NCBI GenBank assembly: GCA_963662155.1 | Contig: OY759266.1 | Span: 58,930,010-58,994,009 of the forward strand | Length of the DNA: 64,000 bases | DNA from: Lamellibrachia columna | Taxonomy: Eukaryota > Annelida > Polychaeta > Sabellida > Siboglinidae | Reading direction: 5' to 3' | Part shown: positions 46,663 to 58,500 of the stretch, piece after piece | How positions within the stretch are numbered: the stretch's first letter is position 1 | Layout of the letters: every line of letters begins with the position of its first letter | Translations under genes and position numbers: made by a program | The notes under the pieces: generated by a model | The model's database searches: none | Seen by the model: only the letters and a program-made list of their open reading frames with translations | Told to the model about the DNA's origin: nothing

Positions 46663-49564
46663 TAGTTAAAAATTTAAGTCACCTGAAGCCATTTTTGGGC
46701 ATGCCATTTCTGTTATAGGTTCAAAGGCACCACAGGGCTTCATATTTGAGGCGAGCGATCGCTCTCGCTCGCGCAAATCAATAATATAGGGAGCGATTTA
46801 TCGCTCGCGACAATTGTTAAAATCGCTCGCTGCCTGCAAGTGTTCGTTTTGACAAGTACTTTCTTGGGTATTATATTGACCTGGAAATTCTCTCCTCTTT
46901 ATAACGCGGTGTTCGGGCCCCAATATTCGGAGTTCACATATTATCCATCACCGCCACCGGCGATGGCGATCGTAGCCCACTGCACCAAGATTGCAAGAAC
47001 GCCATCGAAGCTATGCTGGCCGCACGGTTTATAAAAATGATCAAATGAGTGGACTAACGTCGATTATTATTATGTGTAAATGTCACATAATGTTGTATGT
47101 CGAACTGAATAAAATACATGTACAGTTATGGAATAGTTAAGGGATCAACAATATTGACTGACTACGCAGTAATGGGAATCGAAAATAATAACCTGGATCT
47201 GAACTACCGAAAATTTATATGAGTTGACACGGAGTATAAAAGTTGATCAGACATTAGAAACAATATTTTTAGTAATTGTTCCACGCTCTGAACACATAAA
47301 TTCACGACGCACATCTCCGGTACCATTTAACATTGATTCACTGTTTCATGTGCGGATGACAAATTCATATTTTTTGCGCACTGAGTTTGAGTTGTGTGTT
47401 TGGTATTGTGATGCAATGAAAGCATGCCATTTCACCCCAGTTTATATTGGTGTTGCCTACTAAGCTGCATTTATGAGTTATGACTATACATGTCATTCTT
47501 ATACGTGGCGTATTTGTGAATTTCAATTGCAATTTTCAAACCGCCTAAACGAAGTCGCGCATGAAACCAATACCAATACCAAAACATTCCGTTTATTTTT
47601 GCTGCGTCTAAAATATTGCAGCTCCGTAGATATTTTGAGTCACAATGCGGGCCACTGTAGTTAAAAATTTAAGTCACCTGAAGCCATTTTTGGGCATGCC
47701 ATTTCTGTTATAGGTTCAAAGGCACCACAGGGCTTCATATTTGAGGCGAGCGATCGCTCTCGCTCGCGCAAATCAATAATATAGGGAGCGATTTATCGCT
47801 CGCGACAATTGTTAAAATCGCTCGCTGCCTGCAAGTGTTCGTTTTGACAAGTACTTTCTTGGGTATTATATTGACCTGGAAATTCTCTCCTCTTTATAAC
47901 GCGGTGTTCGGGCCCCAATATTCGGAGTTCACATATTATCCATCACCGCCACCGGCGATGGCGATCGTAGCCCACTGCACCAAGATTGCAAGAACGCCAT
48001 CGAAGCTATGCTGGCCGCACGGTTTATAAAAATGATCAAATGAGTGGACTAACGTCGATTATTATTATGTGTAAATGTCACATAATGTTGTATGTCGAAC
48101 TGAATAAAATACATGTACAGTTATGGAATAGTTAAGGGATCAACAATATTGACTGACTACGCAGTAATGGGAATCGAAAATAATAACCTGGATCTGAACT
48201 ACCGAAAATTTATATGAGTTGACACGGAGTATAAAAGTTGATCAGACATTAGAAACAATATTTTTAGTAATTGTTCCACGCTCTGAACACATAAATTCAC
48301 GACGCACATCTCCGGTACCATTTAACATTGATTCACTGTTTCATGTGCGGATGACAAATTCATATTTTTTGCGCACTGAGTTTGAGTTGTGTGTTTGGTA
48401 TTGTGATGCAATGAAAGCATGCCATTTCACCCCAGTTTATATTGGTGTTGCCTACTAAGCTGCATTTATGAGTTATGACTATACATGTCATTCTTATACG
48501 TGGCGTATTTGTGAATTTCAATTGCAATTTTCAAACCGCCTAAACGAAGTCGCGCATGAAACCAATACCAATACCAAAACATTCCGTTTATTTTTGCTGC
48601 GTCTAAAATATTGCAGCTCCGTAGATATTTTGAGTCACAATGCGGGCCACTGTAGTTAAAAATTTAAGTCACCTGAAGCCATTTTTGGGCATGCCATTTC
48701 TGTTATAGGTTCAAAGGCACCACAGGGCTTCATATTTGAGGCGAGCGATCGCTCTCGCTCGCGCAAATCAATAATATAGGGAGCGATTTATCGCTCGCGA
48801 CAATTGTTAAAATCGCTCGCTGCCTGCAAGTGTTCGTTTTGACAAGTACTTTCTTGGGTATTATATTGACCTGGAAATTCTCTCCTCTTTATAACGCGGT
48901 GTTCGGGCCCCAATATTCGGAGTTCACATATTATCCATCACCGCCACCGGCGATGGCGATCGTAGCCCACTGCACCAAGATTGCAAGAACGCCATCGAAG
49001 CTATGCTGGCCGCACGGTTTATAAAAATGATCAAATGAGTGGACTAACGTCGATTATTATTATGTGTAAATGTCACATAATGTTGTATGTCGAACTGAAT
49101 AAAATACATGTACAGTTATGGAATAGTTAAGGGATCAACAATATTGACTGACTACGCAGTAATGGGAATCGAAAATAATAACCTGGATCTGAACTACCGA
49201 AAATTTATATGAGTTGACACGGAGTATAAAAGTTGATCAGACATTAGAAACAATATTTTTAGTAATTGTTCCACGCTCTGAACACATAAATTCACGACGC
49301 ACATCTCCGGTACCATTTAACATTGATTCACTGTTTCATGTGCGGATGACAAATTCATATTTTTTGTGCACTGAGTTTGAGTTGTGTGTTTGGTATTGTG
49401 ATGCAATGAAAGCATGCCATTTCACCCCAGTTTATATTGGTGTTGCCTACTAAGCTGCATTTATGAGTTATGACTATACATGTCATTCTTATACGTGGCG
49501 TATTTGTGAATTTCAATTGCAATTTTCAAACCGCCTAAACGAAGTCGCGCATGAAACCAATACC
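46588..49564. repeat. Three tandem copies of a 995-bp segment
   Basis: Units start at 46588, 47583 and 48578; the third stops after 987 bp at 49564. The copies look identical except for one C-to-T near 49367 in a CpG. Each unit contains the right end of the 45402-46662 element, 70 bp of spacer, the left end of a hAT-like element and a diverged pogo-like element. Open frames of 61-79 codons recur in each unit but read across transposon sequence and are not considered genes. Confidence 0.95.
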
Positions 49565-49911
49565 TTGTCGTGTCCATGGCCCGAGCACAGTCAGTACCAC
49601 GGCACAGCCACTGGCTTTGCCCAGGCTATGGCTTACGGTAATCGGTGACATGCAATTCAAAACCGTTTCACCAATTGCAATCAGAATGTATGGGCTTTAC
49701 TAAAGTAAACATTTATTTCTTTGTACAAAAGTCAGCGCCAACAAGCACCAATTAAAATTTCATGGCGACAACGACAGAATCCGAATGGGAAATGGTGGCG
49801 CCACCACATGGTAAACAAAACAACAAAAAACAAATCGCTCGTCTAAATTATTTTGGCATATTTAGGCGAGCGATTTATCGCTCGTCTGTTGTTTTCAAAT
49901 ATGAAGCCCTG
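46733..49911. mobile_element. hAT-like non-autonomous transposon, enlarged by the triplication
   Basis: The left terminus CAGGGCTTCATATTTGA occurs at 46733 and again in the two later units. The matching inverted right terminus TCAAATATGAAGCCCTG occurs only once, ending at 49911. GCACCA flanks both outer ends (46727-46732 and 49912-49917). Subterminal GCGAGCGAT and ATCGCTCG words cluster near both ends, as transposase-binding sites do in hAT elements. Without the extra copies the element would be about 1.2 kb. The flank repeat is 6 bp where hAT normally makes 8, so the superfamily call is tentative. Confidence 0.72.
46900..47575. mobile_element. Diverged pogo-like element inside the hAT-like element (repeated at +995 and +1990)
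   Basis: Aligns with the interior of the 32354-33353 element from TTTATAACGCGGT (its 32371 region) through CGAAAATAATAACCTGGATC to CATGTGCGGATGACAAATTC. The outermost terminal bases are missing on both sides. Present in all three 995-bp units. Confidence 0.78.
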
Positions 49912-49917
49912 GCACCA

Positions 49918-51037
49918 TAAACTGAGTAAGTGCTGATATTTGCTGGTTGAATGACATGATTTAGTTAGGCAGATATAATACTGGTGTGTACTGGAATCAC
50001 AGTAACTAGACGATATGTTCTGCTTTCACGATGTACAAATATAGCTGGTTCGAACACTGTAGCACACGGTCATTACTATGGAAACATTGTCAGCATTTCT
50101 AACAAATCAGAGGTTTTCCTTTTATTTTTAAAGGATGGATTGGCGAAATGTTAGTGTCGGGTGATTATTTGTGGTGTCAATGTTCAGTTCAATATTTCCT
50201 AACATGTTATGAAGGAAAAAATAAAAACATCAACTGACATGCTAGCCGCCCTAGCTACCTTGAAAGTACCAAATGTCACACACTAAATCCAACTTTTCAT
50301 GGGGGGATCCCTTACACTTACCCCTTACACTTACCCCCTACTGTTCTGTAGCTTATATTATAAACATAGAATAAAAGTTAGGCCTTTTATTTTGATTACC
50401 CGGTAGTTCGTTTACATGTTTTTTAAAGACAAAAATGGGTCTGCCAGGGGGGAAATAGTACCATATTGGCCAAATGTATCCAGGCACTTAAAATAATAAA
50501 AATTTCAGCAGAAAAAACATATGCCATATGAAAAGGTACACAAAATATTTCACATATATAGTGTCCGGATCATCCTGACATGATGTCCCGTTAATTAAAC
50601 TACCCTTTATTTAGGCATGTACACATATTCTTTTAAGATATTGCATTTTGTGCTCTTTTGTCATCCAAAAACTAGCGCAGTGAGCGAAAATACAAGCTAC
50701 CGGTACTGCCGTTTACATTAGAAGACACTGATGCAAAGCTGCGTTACTTGGACCGAAAAAGGGCACAAAACACAATATGCCTGGTGATTACGACCTATTA
50801 TGCCCTAGTATCTTAAATTTTATTTATTTCAGTTTAGTATTTGAGAAAATGCTAAACCAACTGATAAAAATAAAAAGCCCTACATGAAGTGTGGAGGGCG
50901 TACAATGATACAGTTGGGTGTGAATGACTTAAAGTGATTCCTTTGATAGTAATTCCATTTATTACGGGTTTGGGTATTTTGATCTGAGAAAGAAGGGAAG
51001 GCAATCTTACCTAAGTGGGTTGTTTTATCGTGCAAAG
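49918..51037. other. Region without recognisable genes
   Basis: CTTACACTTACCCC-type short repeat at 50308-50340. The block at 50240-50290 weakly resembles the inverted sequence near 45662, which might mark the ends of an older, larger element. Nothing else. Confidence 0.3.
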
Positions 51038-51292
51038 AGAACTACCTTGTAAAAGTGAACTACCTTGTAAAAGTGAACTACCTTGTAGAAGTGAACTACC
51101 TTGTAAAAGTGAACTACCTTGTAAAAGTGAACTACCTTGTAAAAGTGAACTACCTTGTAAAAGTGAACTACCTTGTAAAAGTGAACTACCTTGTAGAAGT
51201 GAACTACCTTGTAAAAGAGAACTACCTTGTAAAAGTGAACTACCTTGTAAAAGTGAACTACCTTGTAAAAGTGAACTACCTTGTAAAAGTGT
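51038..51292. repeat. 18-bp minisatellite, about 14 copies
   Basis: The unit is GAACTACCTTGTAAAAGT, with two AGAAGT variants and one AAGAGA variant. The period is a multiple of three, so two plus-strand frames stay open by chance. Confidence 0.95.
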
Positions 51293-52455
51293 TTAGTTCA
51301 TTGATGCAGCATTATAATTTATGATACATGATTGTGTTCACATGCCAAAAAATAAATTGTTGATCAGCAGCTAATTAACATGTATTTTGGTTACCATCTA
51401 ACATATTCAATGCCAAGTGTTGAATGCTATTGAAACATGATCAGCCTTTTCCATTTTATTGATTCACATTTGTATGGCTTTCTGGTTTACCTGGTACTAA
51501 TGCATTCACTTGCCAGACCATAATCATTCCTTGGAGACGTGTATGTGCCTCCAAACCTTTTATGTGTTTCCTTGATTAAGCATTATGATTAATTAATCAT
51601 AGCAATTAGTTGGTTATGCATAATGTTGCCAAACACGTTTGTCCCTTTCTTACTTAACTATTATGATTAACTAGTAATGATTGATTTGTAACAACAAGTT
51701 TTTAATTACTATCACCAGTTAAAACAAATGCATTGTTTTGCTATGTACATATCATAATCTCCTATATGTGGGTTCAGGCGTTGATATCACACACAGTGGC
51801 TGTTTCTGTATAAATATGGAAATTGCAGTAAAACTAGTATAATGTGCTACATTACATTAAATTCAGTTTTTAATATACATTTAATTGTATGACTAAAATA
51901 AACCATTTTTAGTGAAAATCTTCCAATCTACACCAACATAAATGAAGCAACTGCTTTTTTGTTAACAGGGTGTACAAGCTTAGCGCCCTGTACGGGCCTA
52001 TTATTTGAGACCAGTCTGACTCGCAATTAGCAGTTAGAATCCAGGCCCAGCCCAAACCCAATGTGTTTAATATTTTTTCTTCCCATGCTCGCAAAATGTA
52101 GGCCCAGGCCTGGCCTGGCCCGAGAAATTTAGTAGAGGCCTGGCCTACAGGCTCCGGGCCGGGCTTGGGCCCAAAGCCCGGTCCATGCAGGGCACTAGTA
52201 CTACTACATACAGACACTGTGGAATCACAGCAGGGTGTTGTACAGGGCAGGGTTGTACGGTGGTTTCCAAATTTGCTCAGCTCCTAGCAGCTCCTGGAAC
52301 TATATGGTGGCCCCCCAAAACCAAATGATGTCTAAGCATTCCTTAAGACAGATGTGTGAAAATTGGCAGCATGCTATACTGCAAAAATGAGCGATAACTT
52401 GAAGTAATCAACAGTTATGGTATATATGTAAATGAAGCATTTTTGTGTGTTTTAG
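51293..52455. other. Probable intron or 5' region of the plus-strand gene
   Basis: Unremarkable except for a GC-rich block at 52035-52190 with repeated AGGCCTGGCC and GGGCTTGGGCCC words, which might be a transposon edge. The upstream exon that must precede 52456 was not identified. Confidence 0.3.
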
Positions 52456-52546
52456 GAAACATTACTTTGAAGTACGAAGGCTAGAAGATGGCTTTGACTT
52501 GTCAGGAACAGACAGTCCAAAGCTCGATCATCCACCTCTTAAAAGT
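52456..52546 (+). CDS. Plus-strand gene, exon a
   Basis: Acceptor GTGTTTTAG, donor GTATGT. One leading base completes a split codon, then 30 codons (KHYFEVRRLEDGFDLSG and on to PPLKS). The other two frames hit stops within the exon. Confidence 0.7.
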
Positions 52547-55500
52547 GTATGTATGCAAACATAATTATTTTATTGTTGATGTTTGGGTATTTTTATATTT
52601 TGTTTACTATTACAGATAAACCACTTTAAAGTTGGAGAACATGTGTATGAAATTTACTGTGTTTTCAAATATCGGTTACAGCGACCAACGTTGTTGTATG
52701 ACGGACTACACGATCGACCACTGAAGCACTATTTCCATCCCCATGAAGTGCGCACTAAACTCACCCACTTCAACACTGTGAGTAAAGCTGTGGTGTTGAC
52801 ACAAATGACAATGTACACCTCCAGTCTCCTGTGTAATTTTTAGTTTAAAAGGCATTATATGTTCATCCATGTTTAGTCTTTTATGTCATCTATTCAGAAA
52901 ATCCACTAATTGTGAGTTGTTTTCAGCCTCCAGGCTGTGAGTCTCGAGAGAAGAAGGTGAGGCGGATGGTTGAGAAACAGATGAGGAAGTCTCACTACGT
53001 GGTATGATACCATTCTTGTTTACTTGGCAGCTATGTTTATCTCAGTACTATTGTTGCTCTCCTCTTTATCCCTGAAGTCCGGGGTGAGGCTGGCACTGAT
53101 ACCGGTCGATAGTATTTTTCCTTCTTCGTCACTGATCCCGTTTCACTGACATCTCTACTCCCCCCATCCCTCATTTATCCCTCCCAGTCCCGCCAAATCT
53201 CTTTTCACGCAGTCCTCCCATCTCAGTCTCGGTCTTCCTCTCCTCCTACCCTCCACTCTAAGCGCATGATCTCTCTTTGTCAAGTGTTCCCTCCTCACCC
53301 GCTTCCTCCTGACACTCTCTTTCACACCAACCTCCTCCCTCAGGTCCTCCATTCTTCCCTTGTCCATTCCTTTCATTCCCGCAATTCGTCTCACCCAGTA
53401 ATGAAAGCATTTATAATAATAATAGTAACATTACATTATGATTGAACATTCAGCCCCACTGGGTGTTATGTTTATTTTATTCTCATTGCCGTGTAAACAA
53501 GATGGATATCTTGTGATGCTAACCGGTCAAGGTTTCACATGAGGTTGTGATATTTAGTTAAGGCTTTACATTTTTACAGTCAGATATCAATTTAAGATTA
53601 CATTATGTTTATAAAGATGACTAACTTTAATAATGTCAATGTCAATTATATTTCCTGCAGAGAATAAATTAAACCATTGTCAGTTTAGTTATGAATTTAC
53701 AGAAAATGTGTTTGTTCCTGCTGCCAGGAACGTCTTCAAAAGGTAAAGTTTACACACACCAGCAATGGTTCTGATGTTTTTCCTCACATTGAGAGGGGGT
53801 TAATTAAATAAACTATTATGTTGAAGCAGTGGTATATTTCCAAGAGGAATATGTTTGCACAATTCTGCCATTAATAGCTGCACTTTGGTAGTGTATGCTA
53901 TTCAAGAAATGTATGCTAAGTATAGTGTGTTAATTACAGACATGAATCGAATAGTGGCGCATTTAGCTACACTATATGTATGTGTCTTACATTATCATAT
54001 TACACTTATGAATGAGGCTTTGCATGTCAAGAACTGTTGGTCTGAGTCATTCATGAATGTGGCTTTTAAAAACAGTGTTTAGCCTTCAGATGTTTACAGC
54101 TATCGTCCTTGGTGATATTTGTATGTATCCGAGCCTGCATGACACATTCCTTTGTTTGACTACCTGGTCACCAGACAATGCATTGATCACCTGTTGGAAG
54201 TAATCCCACTCACAATGATGAGTTCATTAATTATTTGTAGTCTGTGTTTTATTCACTGGCCCCACAAGCAGTAAGTCATGTTGTCTGCCCATTACAGCTA
54301 ATTGATAATGTGTTTACATAGTGTTGGTTCTGAGTAGCCGACAGTTAACCTATTCTGGGTACTTGTACTTTATGTCAGCATGCAGTGCCATGTCAGCATG
54401 CAGTGCCATGTCAGCATGCAGTGCCATGTCAGCAGGCAGTGCCATGTCAGCATGCAGTGCCATGCACACTCCTCACTACCTACTACAGGATCTGCTACCA
54501 AACATTAACAGTAGAAACCACAATACTCTATAAATACCTGCACCTTATGATTTGTGTGAAATTATTCACAGTGTATTTATGCTCACCATATGTCCGTGCA
54601 TTATTATTTATTATAATTAATAATAAATTAGTTGACTAATGGGAGTATTTTTTATACAACAAGATATTGCATTATATAAATGGGGCAGAAGGATGCACGT
54701 AGAAGTGGGACAAAAGGATGCACGTAGAAGTGGGACAAAAGGATGCACGTAGAAGTGGGGCAGAAGGAGGCACGTAGAAGTGGGACAAAAGGAGGCATGT
54801 AGAAGTGGGACAAAAGGATGCATGTAGAAGTGGGGCAGAAGGAGGCACGTAGAAGTGGGACAAAAGGATGCATGTAGAAGTGGGACAAAAGGATGCATGT
54901 AGAAGTGGGGCAGAAGGAGGCACGTAGAAGTGGGACAAAAGGATGCATGTAGAAGTGGGACAAAAGGAGGCACGTAGAAGTGGGACAAAAGGAGGCACGT
55001 AGAAGTGGGACAAAAGGAGGCACGTAGAAGTGGGACAAAAGGATGCACGTAGAAGTGGGACAAAAGGATGCACGTAGAAGTGGGACAAAAGGAGGCACGT
55101 AGAAGTGGGACAAAAGGAGGCACGTAGAAGTGGGACAAAAGGATGCACGTAGAAGTGGGACAAAAGGATGCACGTAGAAGTGGGACAAAAGGAGGCATGT
55201 AGAAGTGGGACAAAAGGAGGTACGTAGAAGTGGGACAAAAGGATGCATGTAGAAGTGGGACAAAAGGATGCACGTAGAAGTGGGGCAGAAGGAGGCACGT
55301 AGAAGTGGGACAAAAGGAGGCATGTAGAAGTGGGACAAAAGGATGCACATAGAAGTGGGACAAAAGGATGCACGTAGAAGTGGGACAAAAGGAGGCATGT
55401 AGAAGTGGGACAAAAGGAGGCACGTAGAAGTGGGACAAAAGGATGCATGTAGAAGTGGGACAAAAGGATGCACGTAGAAGTGGGGCAGAAGGAGGCACGT

Positions 55501-58500
55501 AGAAGTGGGACAAAAGGAGGCATGTAGAAGTGGGACAAAAGGAGGCACGTAGAAGTGGGACAAAAGGAGGCACGTAGAAGTGGGACAAAAGGATGCATGT
55601 AGAAGTGGGACAAAAGGATGCACGTAGAAGTGGGACAAAAGGATGCACGTAGAAGTGGGACAAAAGGATGCACGTAGAAGTGGGACAAAAGGATGCACGT
55701 AGAAGTGGGACAAAAGGAGGCACGTAGAAGTGGGACAAAAGGATGCACGTAGAAGTGGGACAAAAGGAGGCACGTAGAAGTGGGACAAAAGGATGCACTT
55801 AGAAGTGGGACAAAAGGATGCACGTAGAAGTGGGACAAAAGGAGGCATGTAGAAGTGGGACAAAAGGAGGCACGTAGAAGTGGGACAAAAGGATGCATGT
55901 AGAAGTGGGACAAAAGGATGCACGTAGAAGTGGGGCAGAAGGATGCATGTAGAAGTGGGACAAAAGGATGCACGTAGAAGTGGGGCAGAAGGAGGCACGT
56001 AGAAGTGGGACAAAAGGAGGCATGTAGAAGTGGGACAAAAGGATGCACGTAGAAGTGGGACAAAAGGATGCACGTAGAAGTGGGACAAAAGGAGGCACGT
56101 AGAAGTGGGACAAAAGGAGGCACGTAGAAGTGGGACAAAAGGATGCATGTAGAAGTGGGACAAAAGGATGCACGTAGAAGTGGGGCAGAAGGAGGCACGT
56201 AGAAGTGGGACAAAAGGAGGCATGTAGAAGTGGGACAAAAGGATGCACGTAGAAGTGGGACAAAAGGATGCAAGTAGAAGTGGGACAAAAGGATGCACGT
56301 AGAAGTGGGGCAGAAGGAGGCACGTAGAAGTGGGGCAGAAGGAGGCACGTAGAAGTGGGACAAAAGGAGGCACGTAGAAGTGGGACAAAAGGAGGCACGT
56401 AGAAGTGGGACAAAAGGAGGCACGTAGAAGTGGGACAAAAGGATGCACGTAGAAGTGGGACAAAAGGATGCACGTAGAAGTGGGACAAAAGGATGCACGA
56501 AGTGGGACAAAAGGATGCACGTAGAAGTGGGACAAAAGGAGGCACGTAGAAGTGGGACAAAAGGAGGCACGTAGAAGTGGGACAAAAGGAGGCACGTAGA
56601 AGTGGGACCAAAAGGAGGCACGTAGAAGTGGGACAAAAGGATGCACGTAGAAGTGGGACAAAAGGATGCACGTAGAAGTGGGACAAAAGGAGGCACGTAG
56701 AAGTGGGACAAAAGGAGGCACGTAGAAGTGGGACAAAAGGAGGCACGTAGAAGTGGGACAAAAGGATGCACGTAGAAGTGGGACAAAAGGAGGCACGTAG
56801 AAGTGGGACAAAAGGATGCACATAGAAGTGGGACATACACACCAAGAAAACCTTGCAACATTAATATAATTTCCTTGTTATAAAAGTCAAATGTACAGGT
56901 TATATGGGGTGGTTATATGGGGTGGTTATCTCATCCTTTAAGACTTGGTCTTAGTGTTTTGTACTTCACCACAGGTAAATTTGTTCACACCAACATGACT
57001 TGTGTGAGAAGCATTATATAGCTGTCCTCACTTCGTCTAGCCCAGAGTGAACTGTGTGTATTCTGTAGTGTGGGAATAGATGAAGTAGTATGTGCAGTTA
57101 GTTTTATAAAAGAGGGCACTTTTGTTAAAATCATAGAAAGAATTGACTTTGCAGGCGCCAGCTGTCGCAGACGTTATGTACAGGAACGAACTGCGGAGGC
57201 AGGGAAAGGAGGTTCCTCCTCCCAACACAACAGGGTTCGGCATCCCACTGCGTCGGAGGCGGGGAAAGAGGTACTGCTCACACTGACACTTGGTATATGG
57301 CACGTTAACCATGTTACTGTGGATCAGTGTTACAGAGCTTTAACCATGTCACTGTAGATCAGTGTTACAGAGCTTTAACCATGTCACTGTGGATAAGTGT
57401 TACAGAGCTTTAACCATGTCACTGTGGATCAGTGTTACAGAGCTTTAGCCATGTCACTGTAGATCTGTGTTACAGAGCTTTAATCATGTCACTGTAGATC
57501 AGTGTTACAGAGCTTTAACCATGTCACTGTGGATCAGTGTTACAGAGCTTTAGCCACGTTACTGTTGATCAGTGTTATAGAGTTTTAACCATGTCACTGT
57601 AGATCAGTGTTACAGAGCTTTAACCATGTCACTGTAGATCAGTGTTACAGAGCTGTGACGATAATTGAACGATATTAGTTTCTTAAATGGTGTGCCCATT
57701 TAGTTTGAGTAAATTGACCTTTCAGACAGGAGGTTTGGGATTTAATTCCAATTCAAGCAAGAGAAATAGTTTAAATAAATAAATGATGACATCATTAATT
57801 AAGGTTATAAATCGTACAGTGGTAAATAATAATAATTGTATATTAAAATAGTCTATCTAATCCTAAAATAATTATGGAAAAGATGTATGACTTGAGCCAC
57901 CGTGAACTGTCAAACACTGATGGGCAGTTGGTTCCTATAGCCTGTTTTTATGTGAGAATTATATTTTTTGGATAAATAACAGTGATGTAGATGAAGTGAA
58001 CGAGTTCACATACCTGGGGAGCAAAATAGCAACAGATGGAGACTCCGAGAGAGGTCAACTCCTGGATCACCAAAGCCAACCAGTCCTTTGCCACGCTGAA
58101 GAACATCTGGAAGTCAAAACAAGTGGGAACCAACACTAAACTCAGAATCTTCAACAACAATATCTTCAGTGTTTTACTGTATGGGACAGAGTGCTGGAAA
58201 CTAACAACTAGAATGGCCCACAAAATACATACCTTCCAGAACAAGTGCTTGCAGAAGATTCCCAGAATCTTCTGGCCTAGAAGAATTTAAAATGAAGAAC
58301 TGCATCAGAGGACAAATACAGAATCTCTTACCTAAACTGTGAAGACTAGATGGAGATGGAGATGGCTGGACACGTGTGTCGAATGCCACCAGATGCACTG
58401 CCCAGAATAGCCCTACGCCACACCAGATGGGAAGCAGAAAAGAGGTCGTCCCAAGGAGACCTGGCGAAGAACAGTGGAGAAAGAGATGAAGGTCTTGCGG

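Noticed and set aside
46840..49648. Recurring 61-79 codon frames in the 995-bp units
   Set aside because: They overlap transposon termini and a non-coding pogo-like element. Repetition comes from the triplication, not from selection on a protein.
45662..50290. Possible large hAT-type element with ends near 45662 and 50290
   Set aside because: Inverted similarity between the two ends (GATTTAG...GGTAGC words) is too weak to claim termini.
54617..56861. Very long minus-strand open frames (up to about 729 codons)
   Set aside because: They run in all three frames through a 25-bp array whose unit has no stop codon. The period times three gives a 25-residue artefactual repeat.
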